This document shows positions 1-8,348 of a stretch of DNA of 64,000 nt, piece by piece. How positions within the stretch are numbered: the stretch's first letter is position 1; every line of letters begins with the position of its first letter. The position numbers and the translations under genes were made by a program. The notes beneath the pieces are model-generated. The model was not told the origin of the DNA. It did not search any database and worked only from the letters and a program-made list of their open reading frames with translations. This stretch comes from Clostridium sp. AM49-4BH (GTDB taxonomy: Bacteria > Bacillota > Clostridia > Lachnospirales > Lachnospiraceae): positions 1 to 64,000 of the forward strand of contig NZ_QUFB01000004.1 of assembly GCF_003478335.1 (NCBI RefSeq), written 5' to 3'.

Positions 1-42
1 TCTGTTAGCGTTCATCGCTGTAATATTGTGTTGTACTATCAT
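1..42 (-). CDS. Flagellin, N-terminal 14 residues (runs off the left edge)
   Basis: Read on the minus strand, positions 42 to 1 encode MIVQHNITAMNANR, the typical opening of a bacterial flagellin (the D0 helix that packs inside the filament). An AAGGAGG ribosome binding site lies just upstream at about 50-56. The rest of the gene is outside the window. The motif is very characteristic for clostridial flagellins, which begin with M-V/I-V-Q-H-N and then A-M-N-A-N-R. The organism is therefore probably flagellated. Gene name not assigned because only 14 residues are visible. Confidence 0.85.
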   Translation of the reverse strand, partial: MIVQHNITAMNANR

Positions 43-120
43 AGTAGTTACCTCCTTGTGATAAATGTTCGGGGTGAATCCTTTCGCCCCGGTGTTAATA
101 TGTTTCGATGTTCCATGAAT
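43..120 (-). promoter_or_regulatory. Flagellin 5' leader with hairpin
   Basis: The flagellin leader contains a stem-loop at 70-91 (arms of 9 bases, loop of 4; on the minus-strand transcript one pair becomes a mismatch), ending about 14 bases before the ribosome binding site. Flagellin leaders in Firmicutes are often controlled after transcription, for example by CsrA, but I see no decisive CsrA site. I could not identify a clear sigma-28 promoter in the remaining 121-378, which otherwise holds no gene that I can support. Confidence 0.3.
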
Positions 121-378
121 GGCGTGAACCATCTGGAAATATCATGAATTACATGTTGTTGTGCGGTTGCCTCCTTCCTCTTCAAACAGAAACAATTGTT
201 TACAAAGTGTTGCGTAGAAAGCGTTTTAAGATTTATGCCTCTTTAGAAATGGTAATTATTGATAAATGCCATGTTTATTGTGACAAATGAAATAAAATAT
301 TGAAATGATGCTGAAAATCTTATATACTAAAATTCAAACAAGCAACATTCAACGATATAGCAGGGTAGGAGGGATATT

Positions 379-1491
379 ATTAAGGATACAATCGTTAAAG
401 AGTACATAGGAAACCCGGAGATTTTTGCGGATGTCTTTAACTTTTTTCTTTATAATGGAGAACAAAAGATAAAGCCGGAGAATCTTACGGAGAAGGATGT
501 TACGGAGTTGGTTACGTTGCCGGCAGCAATTGGAGAACATGGATCGTCACGAGAAGTGGACATTAGTACAGAAGGTTCTCAAATGAAGAAGCGTACCAAG
601 AAGAAAACGCGCGACAGTAATTTGGCGCAGAAACATCGTGATCTGCTAAAGTTTGCAGCAATGATGCAGGACTCTCACGCAAACTATGTGATATTGGGGG
701 TTGAGAATCAGATGGAGGTGCATTATGCAATGCCGGTGCGTAACATGGTTTATGATGCGCTGCAGTATGATAAACAGGTTGCTATGATCGCAGCAGCTAA
801 TCGAAGGAATAAGAGGTTTTCCAGTGGAACCATGCGAAATAACGGAGAGTTTTTGTCGGGATTTTTAAGGACAGATAAGATACTTCCTGTTATTACGTTG
901 ACATTATATTTCGGGACAGAACCATGGGATGGACCGCTTTCTTTGCGGGAAATGTACGACATTAATGACAGTAAATTACTTGACTTCGTTCCTGACTACA
1001 GAGTACAATTAATTCAACCAATGACACTATCAGAAGATGATTTTGAGAAGTTTCACACAAGTTTGCGGGAGGTGCTGCAGACGATAAAGTATTCTGTGGA
1101 CGCTCAGAAGCTGACAGAATATATAACGCAAAATGAACGGATGCATCGTCTTGATCTGTCAGCAGCTAATGTGATCAATACGGTTGCAGGGATAGGATTG
1201 GAAATTAAGCAAGACAGGGGGAAAGTGGATATGTGTAAAGCGATTGAGGATCTAAAGGCGGAGAGCAGAGCGGAAGGTCGCGAGGAAGGACGTGTAGAGG
1301 GTCGTGAGGAGGGTCGTGAGGAAGGTCATACAAAAGGCCGTGCGGAAACTATAGAGCAGACAGTAGCCATGCTGAGAAATATGAAGATACCGAAAGAAAC
1401 GATATTATCAGAATTGCAAAGAACATTTTCACTCAGTGAGGAGGAAGCTGACAGAATATATAACGCAAAACGAACGGATGCATCGTCTTGA
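379..1491 (+). CDS. Rpn family recombination-promoting nuclease/putative transposase (ATT start, altered C-terminus)
   Basis: Resembles the Rpn/PF04754 family of PD-(D/E)XK nucleases, annotated as putative transposases. The frame is open upstream of the ATG at 508. The conserved family opening (K-D-T-I-V-K-E-Y-I-G-N-P-E-I-F-A-D-V-F) begins at 379 with ATT, six bases after AGGAGG at 367-372, so the real start is either a rare ATT or a mutated ATG. The C-terminal part has a charged REEGRVEG-type repeat near residues 295-320, usual in this family. The natural stop (TGA after Y-N-A-K) has become CGA at a duplication junction (about 1472), so the protein gains six extra residues and ends at 1491. 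Family assignment is firm; activity is unknown. Confidence 0.75.
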   Translation: MKDTIVKEYIGNPEIFADVFNFFLYNGEQKIKPENLTEKDVTELVTLPAAIGEHGSSREVDISTEGSQMKKRTKKKTRDSNLAQKHRDLLKFAAMMQDSHANYVILGVENQMEVHYAMPVRNMVYDALQYDKQVAMIAAANRRNKRFSSGTMRNNGEFLSGFLRTDKILPVITLTLYFGTEPWDGPLSLREMYDINDSKLLDFVPDYRVQLIQPMTLSEDDFEKFHTSLREVLQTIKYSVDAQKLTEYITQNERMHRLDLSAANVINTVAGIGLEIKQDRGKVDMCKAIEDLKAESRAEGREEGRVEGREEGREEGHTKGRAETIEQTVAMLRNMKIPKETILSELQRTFSLSEEEADRIYNAKRTDASS

Positions 1492-1795
1492 TCTGTCAGC
1501 AGCTAATGTGATCAATACGGTTGCAGGGATAGGATTGGAAATTAAGCAAGACAGGGGGAAAGTGGATATGTGTAAAGCGATTGAGGATCTAAAGGCAGAG
1601 AGCAGAGCGGAAGGCCGTGAGGAAGGTCATACAAAAGGCCGTGCGGAAACTATAGAGCAGACGGTAGCCATGCTGAGAAATATGAAGATACCGAAAGAAA
1701 CGATATTATCAGAATTGCAGAGAACATTTTCGCTTAGTGAGGAGGAAGCTGACAGAATATATAACGCAAAATGAACGGATGCATCGTCTTGATCT
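1111..1795 (+). repeat. Tandem duplication in the Rpn gene (337 bp, 301 bp, partial third copy)
   Basis: The string starting ctgacagaatatataacgca occurs at 1111, 1448 and 1749. Copy 1 spans 1111-1447 and copy 2 spans 1448-1748; copy 2 is 36 bp shorter through loss of EEGR-coding repeats. A third partial copy runs to about 1795, followed by a degenerate echo of the same words to about 1835. In copy 1 the shared string is read as L-T-E-Y-I-T-Q-N and at the gene end as A-D-R-I-Y-N-A-K. A short identity between two places in one gene, read in two frames, probably seeded the duplication. Confidence 0.85.
1436..1774 (+). pseudogene. Duplicated 3' part of the Rpn-family gene
   Basis: This frame repeats the last third of the Rpn-family protein upstream, nearly identical but lacking 12 residues of the charged EEGR repeat, and it ends at the natural Y-N-A-K stop. 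It starts inside the tandem duplication at a GTG with GAGGAGG-like sequence nearby, but has no N-terminal nuclease domain. Both duplicated units are 3n+1 bases long, so the copies fall in different frames. Best read as a non-functional duplication product. Confidence 0.7.
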
Positions 1796-1880
1796 GTCCA
1801 GATAAGAGTGCATCATCTTGATCTGCCTAGATTTGACAAGTTTTATGTTATATGATAACCTTAATATAGATTTTGTCGTG

Positions 1881-1938
1881 AGGCAGAAGAAGGGGCATAC
1901 CACCATCGGTATGGCTTTTTCTTCTGCCTTTTTCTTTT
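1881..1938 (+). terminator. Rho-independent terminator after the Rpn region
   Basis: A long inverted repeat has outer arms GGCAGAAGAA and TTCTTCTGCC and inner arms GGCATACC and GGTATGGC. It is followed by TTTTTCTTTT. It separates the Rpn region from the thiamine genes. Confidence 0.8.
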
Positions 1939-2028
1939 AAGGATAAGGATGCAGGATGATGCGACTTCCCTTGGTTGGCGTAAACCTTATGACAAAATAA
2001 CATAGCATAAGAAAGATGAGGTATACAG

Positions 2029-2874
2029 ATGACAGGCGATATTTTAAAAGACAGTGCAGAGATTTTTGCAAATATTCAGGAAAAAGCACCAGTGGTGCAT
2101 AATATTTCGAATTATATTACGGCAACAGATTGTGCCAATATGACATTGGCGTGTGGAGGGTCCCCAACGATGGCAGATGATCCGGATGAGGTTGAGGAGA
2201 TTGCAGCGGCATGTGCGGGCAGTGTTATTAATATGGGAAATACGGCGGGACATTATCAGGAGAGTATGTTGCGCACAGGTATGGTTAATAACAAGGTAGA
2301 TCATCCGTTGGTGTTTGATCCGGTTGGAGCAGGAGCGGCTGCACATAGAAATGCAGTGTTGGAAAATTTATTGGATAAAGTTCATTTTTCGGTAATTCGT
2401 GGAAATATTTCGGAGGTGAAATTTGTCGGAGATAAAAGTTCTAAGGCAAATGGGGTAGATGCAGCATCGGAAGATCTTGCATCGGAAGATACAATTGATG
2501 GAATTGCTGAGTATGCGAAGAAATTGAGCGAACGATTGAATACAGTAATTGCCATTAGTGGCCCGATCGATGTGGTGGCGGATGCAAATAAGGTATATCT
2601 TATTCGAAATGGGCATCCAATGATGTCACGAGTAACGGGTACGGGATGTATGTTATCCAGTGCAGTGGGAGTATTTGCGGCTGCCAATCCCGATAACTTG
2701 CTGGAAGCGACGGCAGTTTGTATTAGTGCGTATGGATATGCAGGAGAGCTTGCTTATGAAAAGGTGCAGAGCACGAATGGTGGTACGGGATCTTTCCGTA
2801 TGTTTTTGATGGACGCAATGAGCAATATGGATAATGAAACCTTTTTGCAGGGTGCCAAAATTGAAGAAGTGTAA
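2029..2874 (+). CDS. thiM: Hydroxyethylthiazole kinase
   Basis: Phosphorylates 4-methyl-5-(2-hydroxyethyl)thiazole, the thiazole salvage step that supplies ThiE. 281 residues, slightly longer than the usual 265-272. The N-terminal VHNISNYIT-DCAN block and the C-terminal GTGCMLSSAVG loop, which carries the catalytic Cys and nucleotide-binding glycines of the ribokinase-like fold, are both present. It is followed after 40 bp by thiE and then a HAD phosphatase on the same strand, so the three probably form a salvage operon. I found no TPP riboswitch in front of it, unlike thiC nearby. Confidence 0.93.
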   Translation: MTGDILKDSAEIFANIQEKAPVVHNISNYITATDCANMTLACGGSPTMADDPDEVEEIAAACAGSVINMGNTAGHYQESMLRTGMVNNKVDHPLVFDPVGAGAAAHRNAVLENLLDKVHFSVIRGNISEVKFVGDKSSKANGVDAASEDLASEDTIDGIAEYAKKLSERLNTVIAISGPIDVVADANKVYLIRNGHPMMSRVTGTGCMLSSAVGVFAAANPDNLLEATAVCISAYGYAGELAYEKVQSTNGGTGSFRMFLMDAMSNMDNETFLQGAKIEEV

Positions 2875-2914
2875 GAAAGAGTGCAGAGAACTTGTAGAAA
2901 GAATGGAGACTAAA

Positions 2915-3550
2915 ATGAAAGCGGAAGATTTGATGGTGTACGCAATTACGGACAGATATTGGCTGAATGGGGCTAAGCTGGCCGATCAGGTGGAAGATGT
3001 ATTGAAAAATGGAGCAACTTTTTTGCAGTTGCGTGAGAAATCATTCACACATGAGGAGATGGTGGCAGAGGCAAAGGAAATTAAAGCTATTGCAGCCAAA
3101 TATCAAGTGCCTTTTGTCATTAACGACGATATTTATGCAGCAAAAGAGATTGATGCAGATGGTGTTCATATTGGACAAAGCGACATGGAGTATCGCAAGG
3201 CGCGTGAAATTTTGGGAGAGGATAAGATTATTGGTCTGTCGGCAGGAAATTTACAGGAAGCGATAGACGCTGAGAAGATGGGAGCAGATTATATCGGTGT
3301 TGGAGCGGTATTCCATACGGATACCAAAAAGGACACGACGGCGATGAGTTTTGAGGAGTTAAAAGAAATCACAGATACCGTGTCAATTCCGGTGGTTGCC
3401 ATCGGTGGAATCAGTGCAGACAATTTGATGCAGCTTGCCGGAACAGGAATTGATGGGATCTCTGTAATTTCAGCGATTTTTGGTCAGGAAGATCCGGGTG
3501 CAGCAACAAAGAAACTGGTGGAATTGACTCGTGAGATGCTATCAAAGTAA
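2915..3550 (+). CDS. thiE: Thiamine-phosphate synthase
   Basis: Joins HMP-pyrophosphate to thiazole phosphate to make thiamine monophosphate. 211 residues in a TIM-barrel, the normal length. The pyrophosphate-binding QLREK motif lies near residue 38, and the C-terminal GISVISAIF stretch, which lines the phosphate pocket, is present. The start at 2915 (M-K-A-E-D-L) is preferred to upstream ATGs because GGAG sits seven bases before it and homologues begin there. It sits directly after thiM, so the two enzymes act in sequence on salvaged thiazole. Confidence 0.93.
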   Translation: MKAEDLMVYAITDRYWLNGAKLADQVEDVLKNGATFLQLREKSFTHEEMVAEAKEIKAIAAKYQVPFVINDDIYAAKEIDADGVHIGQSDMEYRKAREILGEDKIIGLSAGNLQEAIDAEKMGADYIGVGAVFHTDTKKDTTAMSFEELKEITDTVSIPVVAIGGISADNLMQLAGTGIDGISVISAIFGQEDPGAATKKLVELTREMLSK

Positions 3551-3617
3551 AGTGTCGTAATGCACTGAAAAAATATTAGGTTATAGGTAAGGGCGAGATA
3601 ATCAAATATCGAGCCTA

Positions 3618-3711
3618 AATTAGTATAACAACTGATATAAAGGGTGGGATGATCGGATACAAAGATTGTATTAGTATAACAACTGCGTATAAAAGGGTGG
3701 TATATCCGATC
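3618..3711 (+). repeat. Imperfect direct repeat with hairpin between thiE and the HAD gene
   Basis: The words attagtataacaactg and then aaaGGGTGG occur twice, 51 bp apart (from about 3619 and 3670). Between them GATCGGATA (about 3651) and TATCCGATC (about 3703) are inverted, so the transcript could fold a hairpin enclosing the second copy. It may be a processing or attenuation element, or simply a spacer duplication. Confidence 0.5.
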
Positions 3712-3738
3712 ATAAAACATAGAGAGGATTTCTGAATC

Positions 3739-4392
3739 ATGGATAGGAATGATATACGTAAAGTGTTGGCGAAGGACGCAAAACTTTACATTTTTGATAT
3801 GGATGGAACAATCTTGAATTCTATGGTAGAGTGGTTCCATCTTGGACGTAATTATCTGGTTGCGCAGGGAGTGGCGGTTCCGGATGATCTTGAGCAGCGG
3901 ATAGAGACAATGACGATGGACGAATCGGCGGAATATTTTCAGTCGCTTGGAGTGGATAAATCTGTCCCGGAAATTAATGAAGGAATTTTTGCCTATATTC
4001 GAGAAAAATATCGTACGTCGATCCCGGCAAAGGAAGGAATGTTAGATTTGATCCGGCAACTATCCCAAAAAGAGGACAGCATTCTTTGCATTTTGACGAC
4101 ATCGGAGCGAAAATGTGCAGAGATGGCAATGGAGAGATTGGGTGTTTTGAATTGTTTTCGGGATATCTTTGACAGTGAGCAGATTGGCTTGAATAAACGC
4201 AGTGGGGCAATATATCAATGGGTATGTGAACATTATGATGTTGCACAGAAGGATACGATAATTTTTGAAGATGCAATATATGCAGTGAAAGCGGCAAAAG
4301 AAACGGACTGTTATGTATATGGTATGAAAGATTCTTCCAATAGCACAGTGTGGAATGAAATTTGTGAAATGGCAGATGATATTATTTGCTAA
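3739..4392 (+). CDS. HAD family hydrolase, phosphoglycolate phosphatase-like
   Basis: 217-residue haloacid dehalogenase phosphatase. Motif I DMDGTILNS gives the nucleophile and acid Asp pair near residue 20, followed by a helical cap domain. Motif II is LTTSERK and motif IV is FEDAIYAVKAA. It follows thiM-thiE and converges on thiD, overlapping its 3' end by 11 bp. HAD phosphatases have been shown to act on thiamine monophosphate in some bacteria, so a role in thiamine or HMP phosphate dephosphorylation is a reasonable inference, but the sequence does not show substrate. Family certain, role open. Confidence 0.8.
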   Translation: MDRNDIRKVLAKDAKLYIFDMDGTILNSMVEWFHLGRNYLVAQGVAVPDDLEQRIETMTMDESAEYFQSLGVDKSVPEINEGIFAYIREKYRTSIPAKEGMLDLIRQLSQKEDSILCILTTSERKCAEMAMERLGVLNCFRDIFDSEQIGLNKRSGAIYQWVCEHYDVAQKDTIIFEDAIYAVKAAKETDCYVYGMKDSSNSTVWNEICEMADDIIC

Positions 4393-5272
4393 TATTCCAA
4401 CAGTGATTAAGTGGCCCGTTTCCGTGTCCAAGATCAAGTCCGGTAGACATTGCGCCACGGACATATTCTTTGGCTGAGTATACCGCATCGGGAAGTGTTT
4501 TGCCTAGACAAAGGGCACTTGCAATGGCAGAGGATAATGTACATCCGGTACCGTGTGTGTTCGTGCAGTTTATGCGGGTGGCGTGGAACCAATGAACAGT
4601 TCCATTGTAAAGCAGATCGTCTGCATTCCCGGTGGCATGTCCGCCTTTTAACAAAATAGCACATCCATAATGGCGGTACATGATTTGTGCCGCTTTTATC
4701 ATATCGTCAGCATTTGTTATCGCGCAAGGTTTTGGTAACGCATTGAAAATACGATTGCAGAGATATTCACTTTCGGGAATATTAGGGGTTATGAGCGTTG
4801 CCATTGGGAAAAGCTGTTCGGTTAGAACACGGATACCATCCTCGTCAAGTAAAGTTTTGCCACTGGTAGAAACAAGTACAGGGTCTATCACGATGGGCAT
4901 AGTATTCGCATGAGATGGGATGGAAGAATTGGGAATAGCATTTTCGTGAGCTTGTAAGGAAAAAGGTGATTGCATTGATGGTGAGAAAAAATCCTGTAAG
5001 ATTTCGGCAACAGCAGTGGCAATTTGTCCATTTCCTAACATACCGATCTTGATGGCGTTTGGGGTGATGTCCGACAATACGGACATAAGCTGTGCAGATA
5101 CGACGTCAGCATTTATTAAATTGTTCTGTGTAACGCCAAGTGTGTTTTGCGCAGTCAGGGCAGTGATAACACTCATTCCATATACGCCATAGGCAGTCAT
5201 TGTTTTTAGGTCGGCTTGAATACCTGCGCCGCCGCTGCAATCAGATCCTGCAATAGTAAGTGCTGTTTTCAT
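4382..5272 (-). CDS. thiD: Hydroxymethylpyrimidine/phosphomethylpyrimidine kinase
   Basis: Phosphorylates HMP and HMP-P to HMP-PP, the pyrimidine substrate of ThiE. The N-terminal GSDCSGGAGIQADLKT substrate-binding block and the C-terminal HGTGCTLSSAIAS anion hole are both clear. At 296 residues it is about 30 longer than usual, because of a Ser/Asn/Pro-rich insertion near residues 96-125 that is unlikely to be part of the core fold. The start is supported by AGGAAG upstream. It lies 207 bp downstream of thiC on the same strand and probably shares its TPP-regulated transcript. Confidence 0.93.
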   Translation of the reverse strand: MKTALTIAGSDCSGGAGIQADLKTMTAYGVYGMSVITALTAQNTLGVTQNNLINADVVSAQLMSVLSDITPNAIKIGMLGNGQIATAVAEILQDFFSPSMQSPFSLQAHENAIPNSSIPSHANTMPIVIDPVLVSTSGKTLLDEDGIRVLTEQLFPMATLITPNIPESEYLCNRIFNALPKPCAITNADDMIKAAQIMYRHYGCAILLKGGHATGNADDLLYNGTVHWFHATRINCTNTHGTGCTLSSAIASALCLGKTLPDAVYSAKEYVRGAMSTGLDLGHGNGPLNHCWNISK

Positions 5273-5306
5273 AATCCCATCTTCCTTTCTCTTTCTACTG
5301 AAAATG

Positions 5307-5343
5307 TGGCCTTCGCATCTGATGTTTTGTATGCGAAGGCCAA
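5307..5343 (-). terminator. Hairpin between thiC and thiD
   Basis: Arms GGCCTTCGCAT and ATGCGAAGGCC are perfect inverted repeats around a loop of about 12 bases. The T-tract that follows on the minus strand is short and broken (ACATTTTC), so it may be a weak attenuator or an RNA processing/stability element rather than a full terminator. Confidence 0.4.
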
Positions 5344-5393
5344 AATATAATCATTATAAAATATAGCTCAATAGTTGTAATTGCTTCATCAGG

Positions 5394-5460
5394 CAATAGT
5401 TAATATAGCTGTGATTATTTTGTCAGACAATAGTTAATATTACTGTGATCATTTATTCCG
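5394..5460. repeat. 34-bp imperfect tandem repeat in the thiC-thiD spacer
   Basis: A unit beginning caatagttaatatagctgtg at 5394 recurs at 5428 with a few changes. A weaker third copy lies just upstream near 5369. No gene function is apparent. Confidence 0.6.
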
Positions 5461-5479
5461 CAGCTATAACTGCTGTCAA

Positions 5480-6787
5480 TTATTCGTCAAAAATGGATAC
5501 GATCTCGCCATCCAAAATACGGTTCATATTTTTGACTGCACAGAAGTTACCGCACATAGAACAGGTATCTTCTTTCTCTGGTTTTGCACCTTCACGGTAA
5601 GCCTTTGCCTTTTCCGGATCGATAGACAGTTCAAAGGTTTTGTCCCAATCAAGATCATGACGTGCGGCGCCCATTGCGTCATCCCAGTCGCGTGCGCCCG
5701 GCAGTCCCTTGGCAATATCTGCAGCATGAGCAGCGATCTTGGAAGCGATAATTCCTTCTTTTACGTCGTTAAGATCCGGTAATCTAAGATGCTCGGCCGG
5801 TGTAACATAACACAGGAAAGATGCACCATAAGTAGCGGCGATCGCACCACCGATTGCGGAAGTGATGTGATCGTATCCCGGTGCAATATCAGTAACCAAA
5901 GGTCCTAATACATAGAATGGGGCACCTTTACAGATTGTTTTTTGAATTTCCATATTTGCCTTGATCTGGTTGAGCGGCATATGTCCCGGACCTTCGATCA
6001 TTACCTGGACATCTTTTTCCCAAGCGCGGGTTGTTAATTCGCCCAAAGTAATAAGTTCCTGAATCTGAGAAATGTCAGATGCATCTTTGAGGCAGCCCGG
6101 ACGGCATGCATCACCGAGGCTCATCGTGACGTCGTACTCGCGGCAAATATCAAGAACTTCATCATAGTATTCATAGAATGGATTCTCTTGTCCGGTCATT
6201 TCCATCCAAGCGAAAATAATTGAACCACCGCGGGAAACAATGTTCATCAGTCGCTTGTTACGCTTAAAACGGGCAGCAGTTTCTTTGTTGACACCGCAAT
6301 GGATCGTCATAAAGTCAACGCCGTCTTCTGCGTGCATACGCACAATATCGAGCCATTCTTTAGCGGTGATGTCTTTTAATGCTTTGTGATAATAAACAAC
6401 AGCATCATAAATTGGTACAGTACCGATCGTAGCCGGACATTCACTCGTCAGCTTGCGGCGGAATTTCTGTGTATCGCCGCAGGAGCTCAAGTCCATGATT
6501 GCTTCTGCACCCATGTCTACCGCACTTTTTACTTTTTCCATTTCCATGTCTAGGTCCGTCCAATCTCTGGAAGTTCCGAGATTTACGTTGATCTTGGTGC
6601 GTAAGCGGCTGCCGATACCGTTTGGCTTTAAGCATTTGTGATTTTTGTTGGCAGGAATAATAACCTGACCGAGAGCGATCAGCTCACGAAGTTCGTCTTC
6701 GGCAATGTGTTCGCTTGCTGCGACCGCTTTCATTTCCGGTGTGATGATGCCCTGTCTGGCAGCATCCATCTGTGTTGTATAACTCAT
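5480..6787 (-). CDS. thiC: Phosphomethylpyrimidine synthase (radical SAM)
   Basis: Rearranges aminoimidazole ribotide into HMP-P, the pyrimidine branch of thiamine synthesis. 435 residues, the short form typical of Firmicutes. The C-terminal CSMCGNFC stretch (CX2CX4C) ligates the [4Fe-4S] cluster used for radical SAM chemistry. The start is placed at 6787 (M-S-Y-T-T-Q) because GGAGGAAATT precedes it; the frame is open further upstream but without a ribosome binding site. A TPP riboswitch and a terminator lie in its leader, and thiD follows. Confidence 0.96.
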   Translation of the reverse strand: MSYTTQMDAARQGIITPEMKAVAASEHIAEDELRELIALGQVIIPANKNHKCLKPNGIGSRLRTKINVNLGTSRDWTDLDMEMEKVKSAVDMGAEAIMDLSSCGDTQKFRRKLTSECPATIGTVPIYDAVVYYHKALKDITAKEWLDIVRMHAEDGVDFMTIHCGVNKETAARFKRNKRLMNIVSRGGSIIFAWMEMTGQENPFYEYYDEVLDICREYDVTMSLGDACRPGCLKDASDISQIQELITLGELTTRAWEKDVQVMIEGPGHMPLNQIKANMEIQKTICKGAPFYVLGPLVTDIAPGYDHITSAIGGAIAATYGASFLCYVTPAEHLRLPDLNDVKEGIIASKIAAHAADIAKGLPGARDWDDAMGAARHDLDWDKTFELSIDPEKAKAYREGAKPEKEDTCSMCGNFCAVKNMNRILDGEIVSIFDE

Positions 6788-6847
6788 AATTTCCTCCTTG
6801 TCTGAGGGGCTGCATTGGCAAAAATAATAGCTGGAGTTTCCTATTAA

Positions 6848-6882
6848 GCAAAAAAGCACCTCAAAAAGTATCTGAGGTGCTT
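6848..6882 (-). terminator. Intrinsic terminator of the thiC riboswitch
   Basis: On the minus strand, AAGCACCTCA and TGAGGTGCTT form a 10-bp stem followed by a run of T, between the TPP aptamer and the thiC ribosome binding site. This is the expected expression platform for transcription attenuation when TPP is bound. Confidence 0.85.
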
Positions 6883-6947
6883 ATTATAAGCGAAAGTACA
6901 TATAGTCTGAAACACATTTCGGATAGAATGTGTGCCTTATATATGGA

Positions 6948-7041
6948 ATCCATCTCCCTACGCCGGTATTAGCCGGATCAGGTATATGGGTCGGAACAGG
7001 TCCCTCTCAGCATAGGAGTAATCTCCTTAGCTCCCCAGATT
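6948..7041 (-). promoter_or_regulatory. TPP riboswitch (THI element)
   Basis: Minus-strand sequence contains the conserved aptamer words in order: GGGGAGC, GCTGAGAGGGA, CCTGATC, TAATACCGGCGTAGGGA. A terminator follows and then thiC. Binding of thiamine pyrophosphate should stop transcription of thiC and probably thiD. Confidence 0.95.
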
Positions 7042-7103
7042 GTATTAGTAATAACATTTATCAGTATAAGGTGGTTTGGCAATTCTGTCAATCATCAACC
7101 ATA

Positions 7104-7170
7104 TAGAAAAGAGAATTGCGCACAGTACAGAAAAGAGAATTGCGCGTGGCATAGAAAAGTGATTTGTGGT
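7104..7170. repeat. Short tandem repeat upstream of the DUF2007 gene
   Basis: The word agaaaagagaattgcgc occurs at about 7105 and 7128, and a diverged copy at about 7153. It lies in the divergent spacer between the TPP riboswitch and the next plus-strand gene, and could include operator or promoter DNA. Confidence 0.5.
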
Positions 7171-7237
7171 ATGATGAAAGAAGTTATTTGCAGGACAAAG
7201 ATTGTGTTTATTGAGAGATAGCACATGGAAAGGAAAG

Positions 7238-7693
7238 ATGCGTATGGCAGATTTTGCAAAGTTGACCCATGTTGCCAGTGAAGTAGAGGGAAATATGCTG
7301 GTAGGACGATTAAAAGATGCAGGATTGCAAGCTTTTGTGCAGCCATCAGTCAGTCCGGTGCAGGGAAAGCTGTATACGGGCGAGTTGGGAATGGCGGCTT
7401 CCGGTGCAGATGTTTGTGTTGCTGCAGAGCGCTTGGAAGAGGCGAAAGGCTTGCTAAATCAGTGGAATGCAATACAGCCGGATGAAGCAGAGCTTGCGGC
7501 AGAGTCTGAGGAGACCGGAGAAATTCCGCCGGAAATATTAGAATATTTGGAAGAGATCACAAAGGACAAGCAGCAATCAAGGTTAAATAGTATGCTTTGG
7601 ATGGGAAGATCCAAAATGATTGCACGCATTTGTGCGGGAATTATGTTTATCATGGCGGTGATCTGCATCATATTAAGCGTGACCATGCAGTGA
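7238..7693 (+). CDS. DUF2007-type membrane-anchored protein
   Basis: About 151 residues. The first 80 residues look like the DUF2007 'putative signal transducing protein' fold (short beta-alpha domain with the pattern EGNMLVGRLKDAGLQAFVQ, then V-C-V-A-AERLEEAKGLL). An acidic middle follows, and a single C-terminal membrane helix (residues about 127-149) would place the domain in the cytoplasm. Two starts are possible, 7238 and 7244, both near AAGGAAAG. Function is not established for this family. The gene precedes an Lrp regulator but is 179 bp away. Confidence 0.6.
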   Translation: MRMADFAKLTHVASEVEGNMLVGRLKDAGLQAFVQPSVSPVQGKLYTGELGMAASGADVCVAAERLEEAKGLLNQWNAIQPDEAELAAESEETGEIPPEILEYLEEITKDKQQSRLNSMLWMGRSKMIARICAGIMFIMAVICIILSVTMQ

Positions 7694-7740
7694 TTCAAAT
7701 GAGGGCTGCCGATGTGCGATCGTGCAGTGATTCAAATGAT
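7686..7740. repeat. Direct repeat at the end of the DUF2007 gene
   Basis: tgcagtgattcaaatga occurs at 7686 (over the stop codon) and again at 7723, 37 bp apart, like other spacer duplications in this window. Confidence 0.6.
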
Positions 7741-7871
7741 GGATGTAAGTATAAAGAATCACTATCAATTGCCATGTTGAGCAGGGGCTGCGAAAGTGAA
7801 TATAGTGATAGAAATTGTAATTCATAGCAACGGAAGAAATTGACAGAATATATGGGCATGGAGGTTTTGCG

Positions 7872-8348
7872 ATGAAGAATAAGGAATTGGATCATGTAGA
7901 CAGGGAAATATTGCGTATGCTGCAGGAAAATGCGAGAATGTCATTAAAAGACATTGCGGAAGCAGTGTTTTTGTCATCGCCTGCGGTATCGGTGCGCATT
8001 GACAATATGATTGAAGCTGGTTATATAGAGGGCTTTCATGCGACGGTTAATCCGGTCAAGATGGGCTATCATATCAAGGCGTTTATCAACTTGGAAGTAT
8101 CGCCGATCGATAAGGAGCAGTTTTATCCGTATATCAAAGCCTGCCCGAATGTGGTAGAGTGCAATTGTGTGACGGGAGATTATTCTATGCTTTTGGAAGT
8201 GTGGTTCCCTAGTACACATGAGTTGGATCAATTCATTGGTGAATTGCAGCAATATGGACGAACCAAAACACTGATCGTGTTTTCTACTTCTGTAGAACAC
8301 AGAGGGGTTCATGTGGATGGAGGTTTTAATGATGGAAAGGCGCGATAA
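7872..8348 (+). CDS. Lrp/AsnC family transcriptional regulator
   Basis: 158 residues: N-terminal winged helix (residues about 3-60, with L-K-D-I-A-E-A-V-F-L-S-S-P-A-V-S-V-R as recognition helix) and C-terminal RAM/ligand domain (65-150). Such proteins sense amino acids and act as dimers or octamers. A GGAGG site precedes the ATG. It overlaps the dCMP deaminase gene by about 20 bp, so the two are translationally coupled. The regulated genes and ligand cannot be read from the sequence. Confidence 0.88.
   Translation: MKNKELDHVDREILRMLQENARMSLKDIAEAVFLSSPAVSVRIDNMIEAGYIEGFHATVNPVKMGYHIKAFINLEVSPIDKEQFYPYIKACPNVVECNCVTGDYSMLLEVWFPSTHELDQFIGELQQYGRTKTLIVFSTSVEHRGVHVDGGFNDGKAR

Noticed and set aside
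1939..2028. TPP riboswitch before thiM
   Set aside because: The conserved CTGAGA and CCTGATC words are absent.
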